Part shown: piece after piece, positions 1 through 7,021 of the stretch
Layout of the letters: each line of letters opens with the position of its first letter
Position numbering within the stretch: position 1 is the stretch's first letter
Source: Nocardia pneumoniae NBRC 100136
GTDB taxonomy: Bacteria > Actinomycetota > Actinomycetes > Mycobacteriales > Mycobacteriaceae
Direction of reading: 5' to 3'
Assembly (NCBI RefSeq): GCF_000308755.1
Contig: NZ_BAGF01000023.1
Span: forward strand, 95,155 to 159,154
Length of the DNA: 64,000 bases
Notes under the pieces: model-generated
The model's input: only the letters and a program-made list of their open reading frames with translations
Databases searched by the model: none
What the model was told of the DNA's origin: nothing
Position numbers and translations under genes: made by a program

Positions 1-15
1 CATGGTGTTCTCCTT
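1..15 (-). promoter_or_regulatory. Ribosome binding site and start codon of a gene leaving the window
   Basis: Read on the minus strand, an AAGGAGA sequence lies a few bases before an ATG whose last base is position 1. A minus-strand gene therefore starts here and its body lies outside the window. It sits about 70 bases downstream of the FMN reductase gene on the same strand, so it could be a third gene of that operon. Its product cannot be seen. Confidence 0.6.
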
Positions 16-73
16 ATGTGATTGAGATTTGAACTATGCGGACGGAGAGTTGGACTGGGGTAGTGCGGAAAAC

Positions 74-679
74 TCAGTGGTTGCCGAGAAGCTGTGCGAA
101 CGGTAACGGCTCGTCGTACGGATCGGTGGAACGCGGTCGCGGCGTTTTGGTCAGCAGTGCGGCGAATTCCGTTGCGGCGCGGTCGATCCGGGTGCTCAAT
201 CCATCCGACTCGGCGGATGCCCAGTCTTCCGACGCCGCGTACACCGATGTGGGCGCGACCACTGCACGCAGATAGCTGAACATCGGCCGCGACGCGTGCT
301 CCAAGGCAAGGGAGTGGCGGGCGGAGCCGCCGGTCGCACCGAGCAGCACCGGCATCCCGCTCAGCGAATCCGGTTCCAGCACGTCGAAGAACGTCTTGAA
401 CAGGCCGCTGTAGGAGGCGTTGAAGATCGGCGTGACGGCGATCAGTCCGTCCGCGGTGACGACGGTATCGATCGCTTCGCGCAGTGCCCCCGCCGCGAAT
501 CCGGTCACCAGGTTGTCGGCCAGATCGCGAGCGTGCTCGCGCAACTCGACGATGTCGAACGTCACGTCGGCACTGGAGTTCGCCAAGGCTTCGCCGGTGG
601 CCGTGGCGAGCCGATCGGCGAGCAGTCTGGTCGACGAGGGCTGGGACAGCCCAGCGGAGACGACGGCGATGCGAGTCAT
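74..679 (-). CDS. NAD(P)H-dependent FMN reductase, CE1759-like
   Basis: This 201-aa protein has the flavodoxin-like fold of NADPH-dependent FMN reductases. A Ser/Thr-rich flavin phosphate loop (SQPSSTR) lies near residues 12-18, and a TPIFNASYSG segment near residue 83 matches the family's flavin-contacting loop. It would reduce FMN and pass it to a partner oxygenase. The start codon overlaps the stop of the upstream luciferase-like monooxygenase by four bases, so the two are translationally coupled. The pair corresponds to the CE1758/CE1759 two-component systems of actinobacteria. The substrate of the system is unknown. Confidence 0.85.
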   Translation of the reverse strand: MTRIAVVSAGLSQPSSTRLLADRLATATGEALANSSADVTFDIVELREHARDLADNLVTGFAAGALREAIDTVVTADGLIAVTPIFNASYSGLFKTFFDVLEPDSLSGMPVLLGATGGSARHSLALEHASRPMFSYLRAVVAPTSVYAASEDWASAESDGLSTRIDRAATEFAALLTKTPRPRSTDPYDEPLPFAQLLGNH

Positions 680-1770
680 CGGGTCGCCTCCTGCGCGGCG
701 TCGCGGGCGGCGACCAGACCGGCGTGCGTCGGCGCGTCCGGAACGTGCGCGGGACGCAGGGCGTCGAATTCCTTGCGCAGCACCGGCACCACTTCCTCGC
801 CGAGCAGGTCCAGTTGCTCGAGCACCGTTTTCAGCGGAAGGCCCGCGTGGTCCATCAGGAACAGCTGGCGCTGGTAGTCGCCGAACGACTCGCGGAAGGT
901 GAGCGTCTTGTCGATGACTTCCTGCGGGCTGCCCACGGTGAGCGGGGTCTGCTCGGTGAACTCCTCCAGCGACGGGCCGTGTCCGTAGACCGGCGCGTTG
1001 TCGAAGTAGGGCCGGAACTCCCGCACCGCGTCCTGGGAGTTCTTGCGCATGAACACCTGCCCGCCCAGTCCGACGATGGCTTGGTCGGCCGAGCCGTGCC
1101 CGTAGTGCTCGTAACGCGAGCGGTACAGCGAGATCAGGCGCTGGAAGTGCTCTTTCGGCCAGAAGATGTTGTTGGCGAAGAATCCGTCACCGTAGTAGGC
1201 GGCCTGCTCGGCGATTTCGGGGCTGCGGATCGAGCCGTGCCAGACGAACGGCGGCACGCCGTCCAGCGGACGCGGCGTCGAGGTGAACGATTGCAGCGGC
1301 GTGCGGAACTTGCCTTCCCAGTCGACCACGTCCTCGCGCCAGAGCCGGTGCAGCAGGTGGTAGTTCTCGATCGCCAGCGGGATGCCGTCGCGAATGTCCT
1401 TGCCGAACCAGGGATAGACCGGTCCGGTGTTGCCGCGGCCGAGCATCAGGTCGACGCGGCCCCCGGCCAGGTGCTGCAACATGGCGAAGTCCTCGGCGAT
1501 CTTCACCGGATCGTTCGTGGTGATCAGCGTCGTCGCGGTGGAGAGCTGAAGCCGCTCGGTCCGCGCCGCGATGTAACCGAGCATCGTCGTCGGCGACGAC
1601 GGCACGAACGGCGGGTTGTGGTGCTCGCCGGTGGCGAACACGTCCAGACCGACTTCTTCGGCCTTCTGCGCGATCGTCACCATCGCCGTGATGCGCTCGT
1701 GCTCACTCGGCGTCCGCCCGGTGGTCGGGTCGGCCGTCACATCGCCGACCGTGAAAATTCCGAACTGCAC
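676..1770 (-). CDS. LLM-class flavin-dependent monooxygenase, CE1758-like
   Basis: This 364-aa protein belongs to the bacterial luciferase-like (LLM) TIM-barrel family. Supporting segments are the N-terminal FGIFTVGD strand, the AEEVGLDVFATGEHH motif near residues 37-50, and LMLGRGN near residue 110. I chose the GTG start at 1770 because a strong AAGGAGG lies just upstream. An ATG 17 codons earlier has no comparable site. The gene overlaps the downstream FMN reductase by four bases, so this is a two-component oxygenase with a dedicated flavin supplier. The natural substrate cannot be deduced. Confidence 0.85.
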   Translation of the reverse strand: MQFGIFTVGDVTADPTTGRTPSEHERITAMVTIAQKAEEVGLDVFATGEHHNPPFVPSSPTTMLGYIAARTERLQLSTATTLITTNDPVKIAEDFAMLQHLAGGRVDLMLGRGNTGPVYPWFGKDIRDGIPLAIENYHLLHRLWREDVVDWEGKFRTPLQSFTSTPRPLDGVPPFVWHGSIRSPEIAEQAAYYGDGFFANNIFWPKEHFQRLISLYRSRYEHYGHGSADQAIVGLGGQVFMRKNSQDAVREFRPYFDNAPVYGHGPSLEEFTEQTPLTVGSPQEVIDKTLTFRESFGDYQRQLFLMDHAGLPLKTVLEQLDLLGEEVVPVLRKEFDALRPAHVPDAPTHAGLVAARDAAQEATR

Positions 1771-1872
1771 GACGCCTCCTTCGATCTCAGTCTCACCCAA
1801 TTTGGTGGATATGGCAACCAATGGAACGGCGGCGTGTCCAGGGCTATTCCCCAGCTGCCGGTGTGTCCTCGG

Positions 1873-3120
1873 TTACAGCAGGTATTCCTCGAGCCACGTG
1901 CGGGTGAGCAGGCGGGTCGCCTGGGCGCCGGTGTCGAGTTCGGTGGTGCCGAAGGCGTGGTCGAGGAAGGGGAGTCCGACGTAGCGGTGGGGGATGCCCG
2001 CGGCGTCGAGCGCGGCGGCGTAGGTCGCGGTGTGCTCGGCGAGCACGAGGTGGTCGTTCTCGCCTTGGACCAGCAGCGTCGGCGGGGACTTGGCGGTGAT
2101 GTGCGGCGCGGAGTCGGTCCCGGTGTAGCGATCGGGGTACTGCTCGGGCGTTCCACCGAGATACTGCCGAGCCGCCTCGGACCCCACCACGGTCTCGGTG
2201 CCGGAGGCGGTGAGGTCGACGGCGGGATACAGCGCGATCACCGCGTCCACCCGGGGTAGGTCGGCGGCGCTGCCGCAGCTGGGCCGCAGGGCACCGGCGT
2301 TGATCTTGTTCGCCACGTTGATCGCGAGATTGCCGCCCGCGGAGTCGCCGAACGTCGCGACCCGGCGCATATCCAACTCGTACTGCTGTGCGTGTGCCGC
2401 GGCCCAGGTCAGTGCGCAAGCGACATCGGCTTCCGCGGTGTCCCAGCGGTGGATCGCGTCGTCGGAGAGGCGGTAGTCCACATCGAGGACGGCGTACCCG
2501 TTGTCGGCCAGCCACCTGGTGTAAGCATTGGCGCCGCGGCCGCCGCCGACAAAAGCGCCGCCGTGGATGCTGACCACGAGCGGCGCCGGTGCGGCGCCGG
2601 GCGCGGGTAGGTACAGGTCCGCTCGGACCGGCTGCCCGTCGATGGTCGCGTACGTGACGGTCTCGTCGGGCGCGCCGCCGACGGTGCTGAACGGGACGGC
2701 CGGGGCGAATGGAATCCACGCGCCCGCCGCGTCACGCGCGGCGAACACCAGCGCCGCGCTCGTCGTCAGGGACAGGACCAGACCGACGGCGGCCGCCCCG
2801 GCCACCATCCCCGCGACGCGCCGACCCGCCGCGCTCCGGCGCAGCGCTCCCAGCGCCAGTCCGGCCGTCACCACCGCCAGCACCACGTTCCATGAGCCCA
2901 TCGCGTCGCGCACCGCGCCGAGCAATAGCAGAGCGGATTGGATGATCGCGTTGCGCAGCAACGGCATGACCCACGAGACCGGCACGACGGCGATCAGCTG
3001 GCTGAGTACGAGGTACGCGGCAAGCGTCGCCGCGAGCGTCAGCAACCCGATCCGGGCCAGGCGCCGCGGCGGTTCCGGCCGTCCGGGTGCGGCCACGTCC
3101 GCTCCTCGCTCGTCGCTCAT
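1873..3120 (-). CDS. Membrane-anchored alpha/beta hydrolase (esterase/lipase)
   Basis: This 415-aa protein starts with about 130 residues holding three or four hydrophobic helices, followed by an alpha/beta-hydrolase fold-3 domain. The domain shows the oxyanion HGG motif near residue 187, the nucleophile elbow GDSAGG near 262, an Asp in GENDH near 362 and a His in LDHAFG near 390, so the catalytic triad is complete. A GGAGAG site precedes the ATG. The catalytic domain probably sits beside the membrane and hydrolyses short acyl esters. The gene is transcribed away from the Rv3235-like gene. The substrate is unknown. Confidence 0.8.
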   Translation of the reverse strand: MSDERGADVAAPGRPEPPRRLARIGLLTLAATLAAYLVLSQLIAVVPVSWVMPLLRNAIIQSALLLLGAVRDAMGSWNVVLAVVTAGLALGALRRSAAGRRVAGMVAGAAAVGLVLSLTTSAALVFAARDAAGAWIPFAPAVPFSTVGGAPDETVTYATIDGQPVRADLYLPAPGAAPAPLVVSIHGGAFVGGGRGANAYTRWLADNGYAVLDVDYRLSDDAIHRWDTAEADVACALTWAAAHAQQYELDMRRVATFGDSAGGNLAINVANKINAGALRPSCGSAADLPRVDAVIALYPAVDLTASGTETVVGSEAARQYLGGTPEQYPDRYTGTDSAPHITAKSPPTLLVQGENDHLVLAEHTATYAAALDAAGIPHRYVGLPFLDHAFGTTELDTGAQATRLLTRTWLEEYLL

Positions 3121-3306
3121 TCGGGCTCTCCGCTTCCGGTGTCGGTGGGGGTCGACTCCAACATAGGTTTGCCGCCGCGCCGCGCCCTTCCCGCTGGCGA
3201 CGCGCGTGCGTACTCGGGTAGCCGACTACGCGCGACTTCCGGTGGCGGGTCCGCAGAATCGGTCGCCACAGTGATTTCGGACACAGCGGTTGTGGAAGGG
3301 GTTTGG

Positions 3307-3855
3307 ATGGCTGGATATCGCGATTGGTTGGCGCCCGCTCCGAATCCGGAGCCGCCGTTGGACAGTCGGCGCCGCACCGAGGCCGACGAGACGGCGAGCG
3401 ATCCGGCGGCAGCGCGCGCACTACCGTGCCGACCGCGGACGCACCTCGCCGCGTCCGGGCGGCCGAGCGCGGGTGTGCGCGGCGCGCTGCGCCGGAGTCA
3501 TCCGCAGGGCACCCGCAGCGACGGCGAAACGCTCGCCACGGCGCGGCGATTCGCCGATTCGGCGGTGCGGATCGTGCTGGAGGTGCTCGACCGCAGGCGA
3601 CCGGTGGCGCAGCTCGCCGTGGTCGCCGACGCCACGGTCGTCGCCGCGCTGCGCACCCTCATCGTCGCGGACCTGGTGCCGGGCCGTGCCCTCGGCGTCG
3701 CGGTGCCGATCCGGGTCAGCGTGGTGTTGGTGGACGCCAAGACCGCCGAGGTCTACGCCGCGTACGCCCGCGGCGCGAGGCATTTCGCGTTGGCGGCCCG
3801 CATCGTCCGCACCCGGTCGGCGGGCTGGCGGCTGACCGCCCTGCGCATCCGATGA
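3307..3855 (+). CDS. Rv3235-like (DUF6459-type) protein
   Basis: This is a 182-aa protein with a basic, low-complexity N-terminal half and an ordered C-terminal half of about 100 residues (from roughly DGETLATARRFADSAVR to the end). The ending GWRLTALRIR and the V/A-rich strands resemble the mycobacterial Rv3235 family of unknown function. I chose the ATG at 3307 because a GGAAGGGG site precedes it. The reading frame remains open for several hundred bases upstream, overlapping the divergent esterase, but that stretch looks non-coding. The family assignment is from memory. Confidence 0.6.
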   Translation: MAGYRDWLAPAPNPEPPLDSRRRTEADETASDPAAARALPCRPRTHLAASGRPSAGVRGALRRSHPQGTRSDGETLATARRFADSAVRIVLEVLDRRRPVAQLAVVADATVVAALRTLIVADLVPGRALGVAVPIRVSVVLVDAKTAEVYAAYARGARHFALAARIVRTRSAGWRLTALRIR

Positions 3856-4139
3856 CGGATATACGGGCCGTCGGCGGCGTCACACGCACGTCGAGCTGCT
3901 GGACCGGCTCGCCGGACGCGCCGGAGGGGCGGTCGTGATCGAACCCGTCGACCCGCCTTGTCTTCGAGGTCGAGTAGCCAGCTACCTGGATCCGTACTTC
4001 GCTCGGCGGCCGGACCGGTGACCCGCCCTGGAACCGAGCGCCGTATCGGCCCCCGGAGCAGCCGTTGTATGCCCACGCGGCTGGCTTACCGTGGTCTCAG
4101 TATGCGGCGGGCGTTCCCGGCCGTTTGGTGTCGGCTGCG

Positions 4140-5048
4140 TCAGGCCAGCGAGCTCAGCCAATCGTGCATCCAGGACAGCGCGGTTTTGCCGCCGCCGACG
4201 GGGTAGCTGCCGTAGGCGGTGTGGGTATCGGAGCGGTAGAACTCCTCGAACAGCCGCGCGCGTTCCTGGTTGGCCGACTCCGAAAGCTGGCTCTGCAGCA
4301 GCGCGATCCCGCCGCTGGACATGAGATCGCCGAGGATGGCGTTCATTTCGAGTTGGTAGCGCCAGAGGTAGGCGGGGTCCGGGTGCGAAGTCTGCGCCAG
4401 GAAGCCCGCGAAGCGGGTCACGAAATCGTCCGCGGCCGTCGCGCAGTAGAGGTCGCCGATCGCGCAGATGGTGCGGGTCTGCGGACTGACGAAACCGAAT
4501 CCGCCGATCCGCGGACCGCCCGCGCCCGCACCGCCCACCGCGGGCCCGACCAGCGCGTCGGCGGGGGAGCGGCGCGGATCGGAGATGAGTCCCACCGCCG
4601 CGATCCGGTGCGGCGGCACGACGCCGAGGCCGGTGCCGATCTCGGCGGCGAGATCGCCCGCGGCGTCGGCTCCCTGGCTGTAGCCGAGCAGCGCGATCTT
4701 CGTCGCACCGCACTCCCTGGCCATCGCCGCGATCATGCCGCGCGCGTTGTCCACGGCCTCCCGCTTGGAGGCGCCGTAGACCTCGCTCTCCCACGGGAAC
4801 GCCGTCGCGGCGTAGCTCACGTAGTCCACCCGCGCCGAGCTGGGCAGCCCATCGGTGACCCCCGAGAGCATCCCGGGTCCGGGGCGTTCGCCGTCCGGCC
4901 GATCGGTGGTCTCCCAGGTTCCCGGGATCGCCACTACGTACAGGGTGGGGCACTCCGGTTCGGCGGCGGCCGGCCCGCTGCCGGGGCCGACACAGGACAG
5001 CGCCATCGCCGCGATACCGATGGCCGCCGAGATCAACTTCGATCGCAT
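4140..5048 (-). CDS. Secreted cutinase-family serine esterase
   Basis: This 302-aa protein has an N-terminal signal peptide (MRSK start, hydrophobic core, AAAEP cleavage region near residue 30). The cutinase domain shows the GYSQG nucleophile motif near residue 121 and a later ICAIGDLYC segment, matching the Cys-GD-Cys region that carries the cutinase catalytic Asp. About 80 residues follow the usual cutinase end. The ATG at 5048 is preceded by AGGAG and begins directly before the signal peptide. Related mycobacterial Culp proteins act on lipids at the cell surface. The substrate here is unknown. Confidence 0.8.
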   Translation of the reverse strand: MRSKLISAAIGIAAMALSCVGPGSGPAAAEPECPTLYVVAIPGTWETTDRPDGERPGPGMLSGVTDGLPSSARVDYVSYAATAFPWESEVYGASKREAVDNARGMIAAMARECGATKIALLGYSQGADAAGDLAAEIGTGLGVVPPHRIAAVGLISDPRRSPADALVGPAVGGAGAGGPRIGGFGFVSPQTRTICAIGDLYCATAADDFVTRFAGFLAQTSHPDPAYLWRYQLEMNAILGDLMSSGGIALLQSQLSESANQERARLFEEFYRSDTHTAYGSYPVGGGKTALSWMHDWLSSLA

Positions 5049-5268
5049 GCGTTCGCTCCTGGTAGTCCACGCGCCGCAGGCGCTCCCCGGCAGGAATCGG
5101 CCTCCGCCGGTGCCGCGCGGTGGTCGGACCCGGCCCCGTCGAAGGCAGCATTGAGACTCGGTGGTCTCAAAGTGCAGCCAGGATAGCGAGACTGTGTGAG
5201 ACAGCACAATCGACCAGCCAAGTGACGCACATCACAATTCATTCCCCTGCGCGCACGCCGGACGATTG

Positions 5269-5868
5269 CTACGGGTTGTGGTTCAGCAGGATGCCGATGG
5301 CCTCCGCCCATCGATCGATGGTTGCCGCGGCGGCGCGCTCGGTTGAGCGCAGTGGCCGGGACATCGCGGTGCCGCGCAGTATCGCGACCGTGAGATCGCG
5401 GACGGCCGGATAGCGCGGATGGGCGACGAACTCCGGCCCGAACAGCGCGTCGACCACGCGATGCAGATCCCGCCCCGCCTGCCGTTCGGCGGCGCGCAAC
5501 GCCTCGGCCAGCGACGGATCGGTGCGCGCGGCCGCCCACAATTCGAACTCGGCCTGCGCCGCCGGGCGGGCCATCGACTCGTACAACGCGGTCAGGGCGC
5601 GCAGCACCGGGTCGGAGCCGTCGCCGAGCCGATCCGCGGCCTCTCGGACGGCCGCTTCGTTGCGTGCCACCAAATGGGCGACCAGTTCCGAGACCAAGGC
5701 GTCGATCGTGGGGAAGTGGTGCAGGAGAGCCCCGCGGCTGACGCCCGCCGCGCGCTGCACCGCCAGGGTGGACAGCGCCGAATACCCTCGCTCGGCCAGC
5801 AGATCGGCGGCGGCGTCGAGAAGTCGGACGCGAGTCGCCCGCTTCTGCTCCTCGCGTCGTCCGGCCAT
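5269..5868 (-). CDS. TetR/AcrR family transcriptional regulator
   Basis: This 199-aa protein carries an N-terminal TetR helix-turn-helix at residues 10-58 (AGVSRGALLHHF recognition helix) and an all-helical ligand-binding domain. The ATG at 5868 has a GGGAG site; the frame runs further upstream but without a comparable start. It is divergent from the crotonase gene at 5978, and an interrupted palindrome lies between them. It therefore probably represses itself and the crotonase gene in response to an acyl-CoA or similar ligand. The ligand is an inference. Confidence 0.85.
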   Translation of the reverse strand: MAGRREEQKRATRVRLLDAAADLLAERGYSALSTLAVQRAAGVSRGALLHHFPTIDALVSELVAHLVARNEAAVREAADRLGDGSDPVLRALTALYESMARPAAQAEFELWAAARTDPSLAEALRAAERQAGRDLHRVVDALFGPEFVAHPRYPAVRDLTVAILRGTAMSRPLRSTERAAAATIDRWAEAIGILLNHNP

Positions 5869-5894
5869 CGGGCTCCCTTCATCGCCGAGGACGA

Positions 5895-5920
5895 TTTCAC
5901 AGTCAGTATTGACTGTCAAA
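5895..5920. promoter_or_regulatory. Operator-like inverted repeat between tetR and crotonase gene
   Basis: The core ACAGTCA-GTAT-TGACTGT (5899-5916) has perfect 7-bp arms. Outer TTT and AAA triplets extend the symmetry after one mismatch on each side. The site overlaps a TTGACA-like hexamer on the minus strand (tetR direction) and a TTGACT on the plus strand. Size and position fit a TetR-dimer operator that blocks both promoters. Confidence 0.6.
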
Positions 5921-5977
5921 TGGTTCGTGAGCCAGACTGCGCATACCCGATTCCGGCCGACGTCGAAAGGGAAACCG

Positions 5978-6988
5978 ATGACCAACAGTGAATTCCAGGA
6001 CGACGCGGCCCCGTGGTACCGCAATTGGGCCGAGATCCCGGGCTCGCCGTGGGCGGACCGCCCCGAACCGGACGACGCGGGCGAGTACCGCACGCTGACC
6101 TACGAGCGGGACGGCCGGATAGCGCGGATCACGTTCAACCGGCCGGACAAAGGCAATGCGATCACCCCGGACACCCCGCTCGATTTGGCGCGCGCGGTCG
6201 AGCGCGCCGATCTGGACCCGCGGGTGCACGTGATCCTGCTGTCCGGGCGCGGCAAGGGGTTCTGCGGCGGGTACGACCTGAGCATGTTCGCCGAGCAGAG
6301 TTTCGCGGTGACCGGCGGACCCGATGACGTGATGGGCACGGTCGTCGATCCGGTGGCGCAGGGCCGCAACCACGACCCGGCGCGAACCTGGGATCCGATG
6401 ATCGACTACGCGATGATGAGCCGGTTCAACCGCGGGTTCGCCAGCCTGATGCAGGCGAACAAGCCGACCGTGGCCAAGCTGCACGGCTTCGCCGTGGCGG
6501 GCGGCAGCGACATCGCCCTGTTCGCCGATCAGATCATCTGCGCCGACGACACCAAGATCGGTTATCCGCCCACCCGCGTGTGGGGTGTCCCGGCCGCGGG
6601 CATGTGGGCGCATCGGCTCGGTGACCAGCGCGCCAAGCGCCTGCTGTTCACCGGCGACTGCCTCACCGGCAAGCAGGCCGTCGAATGGGGCCTCGCGGTC
6701 GAGTCCTGGCCCGCCGACGAACTCGACGCGCGCACCGAGGAATTCGTCGCCAGGATCGCGCGCATGCCGGTCAACCAGCTCATGATGGCCAAGCTGGCGC
6801 TCAACTCGGCGCTGTACGCGCAGGGCGTCGCCAACTCCGGCATGATCAGCACCGTCTTCGACGGCATCGCCCGGCACACCAGAGAGGGTTACGCCTTCAC
6901 GAACCGTGCTTTCACCGTCGGTTTCCGCGAGGCGGTCCGCGAGCGTGACGAGCCGTTCGGCGACTACAAGCGCGCGCGGTCCGAGTGA
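5978..6988 (+). CDS. Crotonase/enoyl-CoA hydratase family protein
   Basis: This 336-aa protein has the crotonase fold. It contains the GRGKGFCGGYDLSMF oxyanion-hole segment near residue 85 and the second oxyanion loop with VAGGSDIALFADQ near residue 170. It is longer than the usual ~260 aa because of an N-terminal extension and an insert after the first oxyanion loop, as in several mycobacterial EchA paralogues. The start at 5978 follows an AAAGGGAAA stretch and begins the MTNSEFQ sequence. It would act on an enoyl-CoA or related thioester. The exact substrate is not deducible. Confidence 0.85.
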   Translation: MTNSEFQDDAAPWYRNWAEIPGSPWADRPEPDDAGEYRTLTYERDGRIARITFNRPDKGNAITPDTPLDLARAVERADLDPRVHVILLSGRGKGFCGGYDLSMFAEQSFAVTGGPDDVMGTVVDPVAQGRNHDPARTWDPMIDYAMMSRFNRGFASLMQANKPTVAKLHGFAVAGGSDIALFADQIICADDTKIGYPPTRVWGVPAAGMWAHRLGDQRAKRLLFTGDCLTGKQAVEWGLAVESWPADELDARTEEFVARIARMPVNQLMMAKLALNSALYAQGVANSGMISTVFDGIARHTREGYAFTNRAFTVGFREAVRERDEPFGDYKRARSE

Positions 6989-7021
6989 TCGATCGGCACG
7001 TCCGCGTACGGCGGCCGCGAG

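Noticed and set aside
484..2259. 591-codon plus-strand open frame across the flavin monooxygenase and esterase genes
   Set aside because: Antisense to two well-supported genes, Arg-rich, and without a ribosome binding site or domain.
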